A stretch of DNA of 64,000 bases from DAOUKH01 sp965261455 (GCA_965261455.1 OZ253453.1:1922001-1986000); one strand, 5' to 3'; shown: positions 1-8,695, counted from the first letter of the stretch. Made by a program: numbers and translations. Notes: generated by a model from the letters alone, not told the origin.

Positions 1-1205
1 CTCCCACCGGTCCCGTCTTTATCTCGCTTCCCTGGAACGTGCTGGATGAGGAAGCGGACGCCGACATCGTCCCGTCGAGCGAGGGCTACTTCCGAATTCG
101 CCCCGACGTCGCGGCGCTGGACAAAGCCGCCTCGACGCTGGCGGACGCCGCCCGCCCCATCATGCTCGTCGGCGACCGGGTGGCATGGTCGGACGGCGTC
201 GACGAGGCGGTGCGGCTCGCCGAACTGATGGGGCTGCGGGTCTACACCGCGCCCCAGAACGCCGAGATGAACTTCCCCACCGACCATCCGCAGTTCCTGG
301 GCGCACTCGACCTGCGCATCGCCGCCAACCATACCGTCATCGAGCAGGCCGACACCATCCTGGCCGTCGGCACGCACGTCTTTCGCAGCTACCTCGACTC
401 GGAGATCGTCGAACGCCTCAAGCCCCGTCTCGTGCACCTCGACTCGACGCCCTACGAGATTGAGCGGACGTTCCCTGTCGAAGCCGGCCTTTTGGGAGAC
501 CCCAAGACGGGCATGGCCGAGCTGGCCGCGGTGCTGAACGAGCGGCTGGACGCCTACCAGCGGGAGACCGCGAAGACCCGCGCCGCCGAGATCGGGGAGG
601 AGAAGCGCCGCCAGGTCGCGGCGCGGCAGTCGCAGGGCCGGGACCAATGGGACAACATCCCCATGCCCGCCGGCAGGTTGATGAAGGAGATCGCCGACGC
701 GCTGCCGTCCGGTGCCATCATCATCGACGAAGCGGTCACGTCGCGGCCCGCCCTACAGGCCTGGCTGAACTTCAGACACCGTGACGACTTCCACGGCATC
801 CTCGGCGGGGCGTTGGGCTGGGCCATGGGAGGCGCGCTCGGCGTGCAGCTCGCCGAGCCCGACCGCAAAGTCGTTGCGCTCATCGGCGACGGCTCCGCCA
901 TGTACTCCGTGCAGGCCCTGTGGACGGCGGCGCGCTACAACCTTCCTGTCACCTACGTGATCTGTAACAACCGCAGCTACAAGATTCTCAAGAACGCCAT
1001 GGACAGTTACCTGGGCAACAGCGGCAGAGCCAGCGACTACATCGGAATGAACTTCCACGACAACCCGCTGCGATACGGGCCGATCGCGGAAGGTTTCGGC
1101 ATTATGAGCACGGAAGTCGAAGACCCGAGCGACCTGCAAGCAGCTCTCGGCAAGGCCTTTCGTCACCCAGGCCCGTCGTTGGTAGATGTGCGAATCGCAG
1201 GCTAG
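1..1205 (+). CDS. Thiamine-diphosphate-dependent enzyme (acetolactate synthase/benzoylformate decarboxylase-like), 5'-truncated
   Basis: The frame is open from the first bases of the window (codons begin at position 3, reading PTGPVFISLPWNV before the first in-frame GTG at 39), so the real start lies upstream; about 400 C-terminal residues are visible. The central domain resembles the TPP-enzyme M domain (IMLVGDRVAWSDGVDEAVRL). The C-terminal pyrophosphate-binding domain has the classic TPP/Mg motif, GDGSAMYS near base 885 followed about 28 residues later by NN. Family members cleave or form C-C bonds on 2-oxo acids. The substrate cannot be read from the sequence, and the acetolactate synthase versus benzoylformate decarboxylase choice is open. 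It ends at TAG 1203-1205; the next 195 bp hold nothing recognisable. Confidence 0.85.
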   Translation, partial: PTGPVFISLPWNVLDEEADADIVPSSEGYFRIRPDVAALDKAASTLADAARPIMLVGDRVAWSDGVDEAVRLAELMGLRVYTAPQNAEMNFPTDHPQFLGALDLRIAANHTVIEQADTILAVGTHVFRSYLDSEIVERLKPRLVHLDSTPYEIERTFPVEAGLLGDPKTGMAELAAVLNERLDAYQRETAKTRAAEIGEEKRRQVAARQSQGRDQWDNIPMPAGRLMKEIADALPSGAIIIDEAVTSRPALQAWLNFRHRDDFHGILGGALGWAMGGALGVQLAEPDRKVVALIGDGSAMYSVQALWTAARYNLPVTYVICNNRSYKILKNAMDSYLGNSGRASDYIGMNFHDNPLRYGPIAEGFGIMSTEVEDPSDLQAALGKAFRHPGPSLVDVRIAG

Positions 1206-1401
1206 TTGGGGCGCTAACCTCCGGACTCAACCCTTCCGAATGGTTCTTCAGTCTCGTACGGATCCGATCTGAGTCGCAGTCTACTATGGCGCACAATTCA
1301 GGGGGTTCGGCTAGTTCATGCCCATTTCAAGTTCAACATACGTAGTCGACCCAACGCTTCGCTAGGTGTCATTCACTAACAGTTGTAACACGGTACCGCC
1401 A

Positions 1402-1863
1402 TCAAGCGGCCTTCCGCTCCACAGGTTGTGTTATTCCCCCCGAGTTCACCTTGGCGGAATCGTAGACCGCCACGAGCACGGTCGCGTCTTGTAGAGGCGT
1501 GGTCGGGGTGCGCGTCGAACCGACGGTTGCTGCGATGACCACCAGTGTTGGTGTGGGTATGGGCGACGGCGTTGGAATCAATGTCGGGGCTGCAATCACG
1601 GCGTTGGTTTGGCTTCCGGCATCAATGTGGTCATTGACATCGGTGTGCGGGAGTCGAAGGTTCTCAGTGCGACCACGCTCTCTCAGATCGGACAGATGCG
1701 CCTGTCCGTTGATTTCTTCCGAGCAACACCAGGTTGGAAGGGCTGGCAAGTTCAGCGGGGATAGACCCCGGCACTTCGCTTCCTTGAAGGTGCAGCTTCT
1801 CTGGGTTGGCCAGTCGCGCGTCAGTTGGCTGTAGCCAAGGGCAACGAAGAGGCACCAGCCCAC
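1402..1863 (-). pseudogene. Decayed leucine-rich-repeat protein with Thr/Pro linker
   Basis: No single minus-strand frame is coherent, but LRR signatures appear in two frames. Around 1815-1845 one frame reads ALGYSQLTRDW (LGxNQLTGxIP-like). Another then gives LANPEKLHLQG, SEVPGSIPAELASPSNL and VLLGRNQRTG, a good match to the LxxLxxLxLxxNxLxGxIPxxLGxLxNL repeat. The first frame then resumes with SDLRERGRTENLRLPHTDV, which resembles the capping segment that often ends such LRR blocks. It is followed by a linker (TPTPSPIPTPT) and DATVLVAVYDSA, like the start of another LRR block. At least two frame changes are needed, so this is a relic rather than a gene. Base composition is lower in GC than the neighbours. 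The plus-strand open frame over the same bases has no recognisable features. Confidence 0.6.
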
Positions 1864-1976
1864 TCCAGACTACGCGGTAAGGGACTCAGGTCAGAGCACT
1901 CTCCGCGACCGATGGTCGGCGCTACCCCGCTTGTCCTCCGACAACCGGGCGCTGTCTACCATCAAGTCAGGCCGAG

Positions 1977-2053
1977 TGGTGGGCGGTACTGGATTCGAAC
2001 CAGTGACCTCTGCGATGTCAACGCAACGCTCTAACCAACTGAGCTAACCGCCC
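1977..2053 (-). tRNA. tRNA-Val(GAC)
   Basis: The reverse complement folds as a full cloverleaf. Acceptor GGGCGGT pairs with ACCGCCC; D stem is GCTC/GAGC. The anticodon stem TTGCG/CGCAG carries loop TTGACAT, giving anticodon GAC (Val). The T arm is ACTGG-TTCGAAT-CCAGT. The discriminator A is followed by an encoded CCA (1977-1979). It is 77 nt including CCA. Confidence 0.95.
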
Positions 2054-2231
2054 AGAACAGAAGGGGGACGGTTGCAAGTGTAACAAAGCGCCTTTTCGAC
2101 CGTCAACGGAGACGCCGCCTTCGCCTCGCCCGTCTGTCAATCGCCAGCCTCAGGCATTGCTGCGGGGCATACCCGCTGCGTGCCCGTCCGGCTCCAAAAC
2201 GCACATGCGGAAGGCAGGCTGGGAGATACCG

Positions 2232-2237
2232 TATAAT
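2232..2237 (+). promoter_or_regulatory. Candidate -10 box for the ClpB-like gene
   Basis: A perfect TATAAT lies 29 bp before the ATG at 2266. No good -35 hexamer is found 16-18 bp upstream. The ribosome-binding site AGGGG (about 2253-2258) lies between it and the start. Confidence 0.4.
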
Positions 2238-2265
2238 TCGGCGGAGTTGGATCAGGGGTAGGCAT

Positions 2266-5022
2266 ATGAGCTTGGGGCGGATGAGCCCCGAAGTTGGGCG
2301 AGCCCTAGCGCGGGCGCACGAGACGGCGGCGGCAGCCAAGCGCGGCGAGGTCGAGGGCGCGGACGTTGTCGCGGCGCTGCTAGACGAAGCCGCCGGCGGC
2401 TTTGGAGAAGCCTTGCGGCAGGCCGGCGCCAATGTCGACGGCGTCCGCCAAGCGCTCGTACCGAGCGCGAACGGCCGCGGCGGCAAGAGCGCGCTCCTCT
2501 ATCCCGCGCCGCCTTTGACGGCGGGTCTGGCGGGGGCGCGGCGACGGGCGCAAGGCAGCGGGCGGCGGGAGACCGGGCTGTCCGATCTTGTCGAGGAGTT
2601 GTTCGGAGAGCAGACGGGCGGGCAGGTCCGCGCACGCGTCTTGGAGCTCGGAGTCAAGCCGCAGGAGATCGACCGTGCGTTGGCGTCGCTCCGGAAGACG
2701 CCGACCGGCGCGTCGGACGTCGCGCGGACGCGGACGCTCCGCAAGTTTAGCCGCTGCCTGACCGACCTTGCGCGGGACGGTCTGCTCGACCCTGTGGTGG
2801 GCCGCCACGCTGAGATTCACCGGCTGATGCACGTGTTGTGCCGGCGCGCCAAGAACAACCCGCTCCTCGTCGGCCCTCCGGGCATCGGCAAGGCCTCGAT
2901 CGCCGCGGGGCTGGCCCAACGCATCGCCGACGGTGACGCGCCCAAGGCGCTGGCGGGCAAGAACGTCTTCGCCCTCGATGTGGGAGCCGTCGCCGCCGGA
3001 AGCGACTACCGCGGCGTCGCCGAGGAGCGCGTGAAGGCCGCCATTGACGACGCCCGCGAGTCCGGCGGGCAGTGCGTCCTGCTCATCGAAGACTTGCACG
3101 TACTGACGCGCGGAGGTCAGGGCGGACCGGACGTGGGCGGCGCACTGAAGCCGGCGCTCTCGTCGGGCGATCTTCGCTGCATCGCGACGGCCACGCCGGA
3201 GGGGTACCGCAACCACATCGAGAACGACCCCGCACTGGCGCGGAGTTTCCAGCCTATCTTCATCGACGAACCCTCGGTCACGGAGACGGTGAGTATCCTG
3301 CGCGGCCTGCGGAGCGGCTACGAGTCGCACCACGAGCTACACATCACCGAAGAAGCGCTGGAAGCGGCGGCGGCGCTCTCCCACCGGTTCATCACCGAGC
3401 GTTCCCTTCCCGCGAAGGCCATCGACTTGATCGACGAGGCCTCAGCGCGGGCCATGATCGAGCGTGAGATGCCGCCCGCCGAAGTCGACGCGGGCAAGCG
3501 CAGAGCGCGCCAGATCGACGCCGAACTCCGCGGCATGATCGCGGATGGGGTCGAGGAGCGGCTGATCGACGCGGCGGAGGAGGAACGCGACCGGCTGCGC
3601 TCCGAGGCCGCGGCAATGGAGCGGGCATGGGACGAGCAGCGGGCCCTCGGAGAGCAGGCGGGGGCGCTGCGCGACCGGCTGGAATGGGTCGAGCTACTGG
3701 AGGCGCACCGTGGCGGGAACGGCACGGGCCCGAACACATCGCGGGCGCTGACGCGTTTGCGGCGCAAGCTTGACCGCGTTGAGAAAGACCTGCTCGCGTT
3801 ACAGGCGGAACGGCGGCTCTACAATTTCGCCCTGGGCGGCGAGGACATCGGGCAAGTTGTAGCGGTCTGGACCGGCATCCCGGCCCGCAAGGTCGTCGAG
3901 GATGAGCGCGCCAAGCTCCTTGGCATGGAGCAAACACTCCACGAGCGCGTCGTGGGCCAGGACGAGGCGGTGACCGCGGTAAGCCGGGCGGTGCGCCTTG
4001 CCCGCGCCGGCATGAAGGACCCGAACCGCCCCATCGGCAGCTTCCTGTTCCTCGGGCCCACCGGCGTGGGCAAGACGGAGCTATCGCGGGCCGTAGCCGA
4101 GTTTCTGTTCGACGACGAGGCCGCGATGGTACGCATCGACATGTCCGAGTACATGGAGAAGCACTCGGTCTCCCGCCTGCTTGGCGCGCCGCCGGGCTAT
4201 ATCGGCTATGAGGACAGCGGACAACTGACGGAATACGTGCGACGCCGCCCCTACTCCGTCGTCCTCTTCGACGAGATCGAAAAGGCGCACCCCGACGTCT
4301 TTAACCTCCTCTTGCAAATCATGGACGATGGACGGCTGACCGACGGCCACGGCCGCACCGTCGACTTCAAGAGCGTCATCCTCATCATGACGAGCAACGT
4401 CGGCGGACATCTCTACCGCGAGGCGCTCGACAGGCCGCCCACCGAGCTCGACGGGCTGCTCCAGGAAGCATTACGCTCGAACTTCCGCCCCGAGTTTCTC
4501 AACCGAATCGACGCGATCGTGCGGTTCCACCTGCTGAGCAAGCGGCAGATCAAGGACATCGTCGATATTCAGATCCGCCAGGTGAACCGCCGCCTCGAAG
4601 CCGGCGGCATCGTCCTCGAAGCGAGGGAGGCGGTGCGCGACTACCTGGCCGACCTCGGCTTCGACCGCCTACAGGGTGCCCGGCCGCTCAAGCGGCTCAT
4701 CCAGCACGAAGTGCTCGAACCGCTCGCCGACCGCGTGCTCCGTGGCGAGTTCGTGGCCGGCGACACCGTCGTCCTCACGCTGGGGCGCGGCGGTAAGAGC
4801 GTCACACTGCGCCGGCGCCGTCCTAAGCGCCGCGCCGCCCGCAGCCGACCAGAGAACGTTGCCCCCGAATTGTTCGACGAAGAGGACGGCGGCCCATCCG
4901 ACGCAGACTCATCCAGTGCGGACGGATCGGCGGAGAGCACGTCGCCGCTACCACCGGAGCGCCTGATTCACGAGGCGCGGACGAGCTCGCCGGGGAACTA
5001 CGGCGCGCCCTGTTCGGAGTAG
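2266..5022 (+). CDS. ClpB-like AAA+ chaperone with a degenerate first ATPase domain
   Basis: This 918-residue two-ring Clp/Hsp100 protein has a Clp N-domain (about 1-150), AAA-1 (about 170-400), a charged coiled-coil middle domain (about 405-535), AAA-2 (about 560-800) and an acidic Ser-rich tail. The long middle domain and the lack of an obvious ClpP-docking IGF/IGL loop favour a ClpB-type disaggregase over ClpA/C. AAA-2 is canonical: Walker A GPTGVGKT at about 597, Walker B VVLFDEIEKAH, and FRPEFLNRID. AAA-1 departs from consensus at all three catalytic motifs: Walker A ends GKA instead of GKT/S (GPPGIGKAS, about 203), Walker B reads LLIED instead of xxIDE (about 272), and the ALERRF arginine-finger segment is ALARSF. 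Family knowledge suggests AAA-1 would hydrolyse ATP poorly or not at all. The ATG at 2266 is preceded by AGGGG. The gene stands alone. Confidence 0.9.
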   Translation: MSLGRMSPEVGRALARAHETAAAAKRGEVEGADVVAALLDEAAGGFGEALRQAGANVDGVRQALVPSANGRGGKSALLYPAPPLTAGLAGARRRAQGSGRRETGLSDLVEELFGEQTGGQVRARVLELGVKPQEIDRALASLRKTPTGASDVARTRTLRKFSRCLTDLARDGLLDPVVGRHAEIHRLMHVLCRRAKNNPLLVGPPGIGKASIAAGLAQRIADGDAPKALAGKNVFALDVGAVAAGSDYRGVAEERVKAAIDDARESGGQCVLLIEDLHVLTRGGQGGPDVGGALKPALSSGDLRCIATATPEGYRNHIENDPALARSFQPIFIDEPSVTETVSILRGLRSGYESHHELHITEEALEAAAALSHRFITERSLPAKAIDLIDEASARAMIEREMPPAEVDAGKRRARQIDAELRGMIADGVEERLIDAAEEERDRLRSEAAAMERAWDEQRALGEQAGALRDRLEWVELLEAHRGGNGTGPNTSRALTRLRRKLDRVEKDLLALQAERRLYNFALGGEDIGQVVAVWTGIPARKVVEDERAKLLGMEQTLHERVVGQDEAVTAVSRAVRLARAGMKDPNRPIGSFLFLGPTGVGKTELSRAVAEFLFDDEAAMVRIDMSEYMEKHSVSRLLGAPPGYIGYEDSGQLTEYVRRRPYSVVLFDEIEKAHPDVFNLLLQIMDDGRLTDGHGRTVDFKSVILIMTSNVGGHLYREALDRPPTELDGLLQEALRSNFRPEFLNRIDAIVRFHLLSKRQIKDIVDIQIRQVNRRLEAGGIVLEAREAVRDYLADLGFDRLQGARPLKRLIQHEVLEPLADRVLRGEFVAGDTVVLTLGRGGKSVTLRRRRPKRRAARSRPENVAPELFDEEDGGPSDADSSSADGSAESTSPLPPERLIHEARTSSPGNYGAPCSE

Positions 5023-5047
5023 GCGCGAGCGCTACGCCAAAGGCCGG

Positions 5048-5842
5048 CTAGCCCCAGTTGGGCTCGCGCTTCTCGAGGAACGCGAGGATACCCTCTTCGT
5101 GGTCGGCGTGCTGGCGGCCTATCTGATTCGACAGCGTCTCGGTGTGAATCTGGGGAACGTGCGGCGCGTCCAACCCGTTGTACAGCACGTCCTTGGCGAA
5201 GGAGAGCGCCTGCGCCGGCATCTTTGCGATGGTCTGGGCCATCTCCATCGTGAAGGGCATGAGATCGTCGTGGGGCACGACGTGGTTCACCAAGCCGATC
5301 TCCTTGGCCTCCTGGGCGTCGATGATGCGGGCGGTGAAGACAAGCTCGCAGGCCTTCGCAATCCCCACCAAGCGGGTGAGGTTGTAGCTGGACCCGAACT
5401 CCGGGCCGAGCGCCATGCGCAGGAAGATGGCGCCGAGGCGCGCCTTCTCGGACGCGATGCGGATGTCGGCGGCCAGCGGCACGCTGAACCCAAGCCCGAC
5501 GGCCGCGCCGTTAATCGCGGCGATGATGGGCTTCCGGACGCGCCGTATCTCGACGGCGAACTCCTCGAGCTTGATATGGTCGAGGGCGGCCCGGTGCTGC
5601 CCCGTCGCCTTCGACTCTTCATAGGCGGCCTTAAACTCGTCGACGTCGGCGCCCGAGGAGAAGGCGGAGCCTGCGCCGGTCATCACGATCACGCGGACCT
5701 CCGGGTCCTCGCCCGCCTTGCGGACGGCCGCCCACGCGCTGAGCATCATGCTATTGGTCCAAGCGTTGCGCTTGTCGGGACGGTTCAGCGTGATGACTTC
5801 GACGCGGCCCTGCCGTTCGATCAGTATCTCGTCGTTGCTCAT
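5048..5842 (-). CDS. Enoyl-CoA hydratase/isomerase family protein (crotonase)
   Basis: The 264-residue protein has a crotonase fold. The oxyanion-hole segments are GAGSAFSSGADVDEF and AAINGAAVGLGFSVPLAADIRIAS. Aligned by eye to classical enoyl-CoA hydratase, the second acid (Glu164 type, KACELVFTAR) is kept. The Glu144 position (FGQPE in hydratases) is Phe in LGAIF, so ordinary hydration is uncertain and isomerase, hydrolase or other CoA-ester chemistry is possible. The ATG at 5842 has GGAG about 6 nt upstream. It starts 36 nt after cysC on the same strand and may be co-transcribed with it, though no functional link to sulfate assimilation is apparent. Confidence 0.85.
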   Translation of the reverse strand: MSNDEILIERQGRVEVITLNRPDKRNAWTNSMMLSAWAAVRKAGEDPEVRVIVMTGAGSAFSSGADVDEFKAAYEESKATGQHRAALDHIKLEEFAVEIRRVRKPIIAAINGAAVGLGFSVPLAADIRIASEKARLGAIFLRMALGPEFGSSYNLTRLVGIAKACELVFTARIIDAQEAKEIGLVNHVVPHDDLMPFTMEMAQTIAKMPAQALSFAKDVLYNGLDAPHVPQIHTETLSNQIGRQHADHEEGILAFLEKREPNWG

Positions 5843-5878
5843 GGCGTCTCCGGGGATACGGCCCTTGGGGCGCGGGCG

Positions 5879-6412
5879 CTACGCCGGGGCGGTGAGGCCC
5901 ATCGACTCCAGCTTGGAGAGGATGACGCCCAGGCTTTCTTCCTCCGTCTGCGTGCCGGAGTTTACCTTGACCTCAGGGTCTTCGGGAGCTTCATAGGGGT
6001 CGGAGACGCCGGTGAAGTTTTTGATCTCTCCGGCTAGGGCCTTCTTGTAAAGGCCCTTCACGTCGCGCTCCGCCAGGGTATCGATCGCGCATTCCACGTA
6101 GACCTCGACGAAGTTGGCGATGGTCGCGCGCACTTCGTCCCGTATCCCCTTATAGGGAGAGATCGCGGCCCCGATCGCCACGACGCCGTTGCGGCTCAGC
6201 AGGTCGCAGACGAAGCCAATGCGGCGGATGTTGGTGTCGCGGTCCTCTTTGCTGAACCCCAAGCCCTTGCTGAGATTGGTGCGGACGACGTCGCCGTCCA
6301 GAATCTCCACTTTGTGGCCCCGCTCGCGCAGGACCGGCGCCAGCGCCTCCGCCAGCGTGCTCTTGCCCGCGCCGGAAAGGCCGGTGAACCAGACGGTGAA
6401 TCCCTTATCCAA
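5879..6412 (-). CDS. cysC: Adenylylsulfate (APS) kinase
   Basis: The 177-residue CysC phosphorylates adenosine 5'-phosphosulfate to PAPS in the cytoplasm. The P-loop GLSGAGKST is near residue 11, followed by ILDGDVVRTNLSKGLGFS and DTNIRRIGFVCDLLSRNG. The family hallmark ISPYKGIRDEVR and the C-terminal KNFTGVSDPYE.PEDPEV segment are also present. Length matches single-domain CysC, with no fused sulfurylase. It overlaps the end of cysH by 8 nt, so the two are translationally coupled. No ATP sulfurylase gene is in the window. Confidence 0.95.
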   Translation of the reverse strand: MDKGFTVWFTGLSGAGKSTLAEALAPVLRERGHKVEILDGDVVRTNLSKGLGFSKEDRDTNIRRIGFVCDLLSRNGVVAIGAAISPYKGIRDEVRATIANFVEVYVECAIDTLAERDVKGLYKKALAGEIKNFTGVSDPYEAPEDPEVKVNSGTQTEEESLGVILSKLESMGLTAPA

Positions 6413-7157
6413 TGGGTCTCCTTAGCGTCGTGGCCTTGCGTTCCCGCTTGACGTGCAGGCCGCACTCGACTTTGTCGCTGCCCGCCCATCGCCCGTCGCG
6501 CTCGTCGGCGTCGCCGCCCACGGGCCGCGTGCAATGCGTGCAGCCGATGCTCTTATAGCCCAGGTCGAGCAGCACGTTGTAGACCAACTTGTTGTCGAGG
6601 ACGTAGCGCCAGATGTCGTCGCTGCTCCAGTGGGCCACGGGGTTGATCTTGACGAGGTCGAAGTTGGCGTCGCGCTCGACGAGGCCGACCCGCTCGCGGG
6701 TCTTGGCTTGGTCGCGGCGAATGCCGGAGATCCAGGCGGCGAGGCCCTCAACAGCGTGCGTGTTGGGCCGGACCTTGCGAAGGTCGCAGCAGAGGTCGGG
6801 ATCGGTGCGCCAAAGCTCGTCGCCGAACAGCCCCGCCTGCTGCTCCGGGGTGAACTCGGACTTGTAGCCGACGGGCTCGATGGCGTAGCGCCGCTTCACC
6901 TCTTCCACGTAGGCGTAGGTCTCGGGGAAGAGGAAGTCGGTATCGAGGTAGTAGACCTTGAGCCCGGGGTTGATCTTGACGGCGATATCGAGGATCACCG
7001 CGCCGGAAGCACCCCCGAAGCTCATCGCCAGCGCGACACGGTCGCCGAAGGTATCGAATGCCCAGCGGAGGATGTCGGTGGTGGCCTGGTCTTCAAAGCC
7101 GTCTGAGAGGGCACGGAGTTCTTCCGTCGTAGGGAGCGATTTGGATTGGGCGGGCAT
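6405..7157 (-). CDS. cysH: Adenylylsulfate/phosphoadenylylsulfate reductase (thioredoxin-dependent)
   Basis: The 250-residue protein of the PAPS/APS reductase family reduces activated sulfate to sulfite. It has the PP-loop-type start LAMSFGGASGAVILDI, YYLDTDFLFPETY, and the catalytic ECGLH near the C terminus. Cys pairs DLCCDLRKVRP and GCTHC match the CC...CxxC ligand set of the [4Fe-4S]-containing subtype. That favours APS over PAPS as substrate, although the adjacent APS kinase leaves both possible. The ATG at 7157 has a GGAAAG-like site upstream. It heads the cysH-cysC unit, with a strong hairpin and U-run about 50 nt upstream. Confidence 0.93.
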   Translation of the reverse strand: MPAQSKSLPTTEELRALSDGFEDQATTDILRWAFDTFGDRVALAMSFGGASGAVILDIAVKINPGLKVYYLDTDFLFPETYAYVEEVKRRYAIEPVGYKSEFTPEQQAGLFGDELWRTDPDLCCDLRKVRPNTHAVEGLAAWISGIRRDQAKTRERVGLVERDANFDLVKINPVAHWSSDDIWRYVLDNKLVYNVLLDLGYKSIGCTHCTRPVGGDADERDGRWAGSDKVECGLHVKRERKATTLRRPIG

Positions 7158-7205
7158 CTCTATCTTTCCGCGGCTGCGCCGCCAGTCTCGTCGTGGGGAG
7201 TGGGC

Positions 7206-7257
7206 AAAAAAATACAGCCTGAGTGGCCGCGTTCGGCTCCGTCCGCGGGCAGGCTGT
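7206..7257 (-). terminator. Rho-independent terminator (end of ACIII operon) or cysH leader attenuator
   Basis: On the minus strand an 8-bp stem ACAGCCTG/CAGGCTGT (7250-7257 with 7214-7221) encloses an inner CCGCG/CGCGG stem. It is followed by A and seven T (7206-7212). It lies between the end of the ACIII operon (7378) and cysH (7157). The simplest reading is the operon terminator. Being only 50 nt before cysH, it could also act as an attenuator. Confidence 0.75.
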
Positions 7258-7377
7258 TAACGACTACAGACGCTACGGATTCGCAATCAGGGACCTCACC
7301 GGCTAGCTTCGTTCACTTCCCTGAGCCCTAAGCCTACCCATTCTACCCCACGGGTCGGGGCTGTCAAACGCGGCGGG

Positions 7378-7620
7378 CTAGCGGTCGCCGAGCAGACGAT
7401 CGAAGTCCTCGTCCCTCGGCATCAGGAGCGAGTCTTCGCGGACGCCCAGTATCCGGGCCACGTTTCGGCGCCGGTCGTTGGAGCGCCGGAAGTTGAAGAG
7501 GCCCAGCGCGCCGAGGCCGGCGGCGCCGAGGCCGACAAGGCCAAGAAATCCGCGGCGGCTCAGGCCTCCGGGGTTGTCAGCGTCCGGCTTATCGGGGTGA
7601 GGAAGGGCCGCTTCCGACAT
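7378..7620 (-). CDS. Small Tat-signal-like protein at the end of the ACIII operon
   Basis: The 80-residue protein is mainly a twin-arginine-type leader (SRRGFLGLVGLGAAGLGALGLF) followed by about 35 charged residues (FRRSNDRRRNVARILGVREDSLL). It has no Cys, heme motif or recognisable domain. It begins 1 nt after the ActE gene, so it is translationally linked to the complex. The sequence fits a membrane-anchored or exported accessory of the respiratory complex, but no homologue is recognised and the role is unknown. Confidence 0.7.
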   Translation of the reverse strand: MSEAALPHPDKPDADNPGGLSRRGFLGLVGLGAAGLGALGLFNFRRSNDRRRNVARILGVREDSLLMPRDEDFDRLLGDR

Positions 7621-7621
7621 G

Positions 7622-8173
7622 CTAGCTCCCCTGCTCCGCCAGGGTGCGAAGGTAGTGAATCACCGACCACCGGTCCTCTTCCGAGAGCAAGTTCTTAAAC
7701 TCCGGCATCACAAGGATCCCGTTGGTGATCGACCAATAAAGCTCGCCGTCGGACTTCTCCTGTACCGCCGAAGCGCTGAGGTTCGCGGGGCGAGCGTACT
7801 TGTACTTGACCAGCGCGTCGCCGACACCGCCATCGCCGCGCCCCGCCTGCCCATGGCACATGGTGCAGTTCACCCGGTAGACCTCCGCGCCGCGAGCCAA
7901 CGACTCCGCCGTGTTCGGCACGGGGTTAGGCACCGAGGAAGCCGCGGTCGAATCGAATAAGATCTCGCGGCCGGTAATCGGCACCGCGAGGGGATGCGGC
8001 GAGAGCCTCGGCGGCTCGCCCGCCTTGTAGGACTGCTGGTAGTGCTGCTCGGGGAAGATGTCGACCGCGTAGGACCCGCCCTCACAGGCGGTCACCAGTA
8101 GCGCAGCCAAGACCGTGGCGAGCAGGCCGACGGCGAACTGCCGGGGCATCCGTATGTTGCGAAGGATAGTCAC
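7622..8173 (-). CDS. actE: ACIII subunit ActE: monoheme cytochrome c lipoprotein
   Basis: This 183-residue exported protein has a hydrophobic N-terminal stretch (about residues 13-29) ending in a lipobox-like LLVTAC, so it is probably lipid-anchored outside the membrane. One CxxCH heme site (NCTMCHGQAGRGDG) lies near residue 105, and a Met-ligand candidate sits in ITNGILVMPEFKNLL. The layout is typical of the class I cytochrome of ACIII, which passes electrons onward from the multiheme ActA. It follows actD with a 9-nt gap, matching the standard A-B-C-D-E order. Confidence 0.88.
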   Translation of the reverse strand: MTILRNIRMPRQFAVGLLATVLAALLVTACEGGSYAVDIFPEQHYQQSYKAGEPPRLSPHPLAVPITGREILFDSTAASSVPNPVPNTAESLARGAEVYRVNCTMCHGQAGRGDGGVGDALVKYKYARPANLSASAVQEKSDGELYWSITNGILVMPEFKNLLSEEDRWSVIHYLRTLAEQGS

Positions 8174-8182
8174 GGCTGGAGT

Positions 8183-8695
8183 TTAGGCCTCGTGCTTGAC
8201 GTCCACGGCGCCCGACTGGCGGAGCACCAAGTCCGCGGCCTCGACACGGTCCTCGGGGGAGCGCAGGGCGATCCCGACGTACCCCTCGGTGATCCGGCTG
8301 TCGTAGAGCCCCAGGCCGGGGCGGGGGAGCCGCGACTCGAATATGACGCCGAGAATGGTCATGATGATCGCGCCGAGCATGGTGCCTTCGTAGGTGATGA
8401 TCGCCATGGGAGGAATCGAGAGGATCGGCTTGCCTCCGGTGACGATGGGGTAGGAGACCTGCGTGCCGGCGGTAATCAGAATCGCGACGGCGAAGCCGCA
8501 GGCAGCGCCGAAGAAGGGGAAGGCGAACAGACGGTGCTTGGGAATGGTCTCGCCGAACGCGCCCTCCGGGTACGGGCTGCCGGTCAGCACCTCGTAATCC
8601 GTCGATTGGAACCCGGCCTCCGCCAGCCGGTCCGTCGCCAGCGCGGCGTGCTCAGCTTCCTTGAATATACCCAGGACTTCTTTCGTCGTCGCCAT
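8183..8695 (-). CDS. actD: ACIII subunit ActD (DUF3341 membrane protein)
   Basis: The 170-residue protein starts with a soluble segment (EVLGIFKEAEHAALATDRLAEAGF) typical of DUF3341. Two transmembrane helices follow (about 55-78 and 95-120, joined by a short loop with the IPPMAIITYEG segment), then a soluble tail. ActD is a structural membrane subunit of ACIII with no cofactors, and none are seen here. It lies 28 nt downstream of actC. Confidence 0.9.
   Translation of the reverse strand: MATTKEVLGIFKEAEHAALATDRLAEAGFQSTDYEVLTGSPYPEGAFGETIPKHRLFAFPFFGAACGFAVAILITAGTQVSYPIVTGGKPILSIPPMAIITYEGTMLGAIIMTILGVIFESRLPRPGLGLYDSRITEGYVGIALRSPEDRVEAADLVLRQSGAVDVKHEA

Noticed and set aside
1499..1834. 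A 111-codon plus-strand frame opposite the LRR relic.
   Set aside because: It shows no domain or ribosome site, and the minus strand carries clear LRR and T/P-linker signatures.
7260..7330. The cysH leader considered as a cobalamin or SAM riboswitch.
   Set aside because: The conserved cores I know for these classes are not present; only generic stems are seen.
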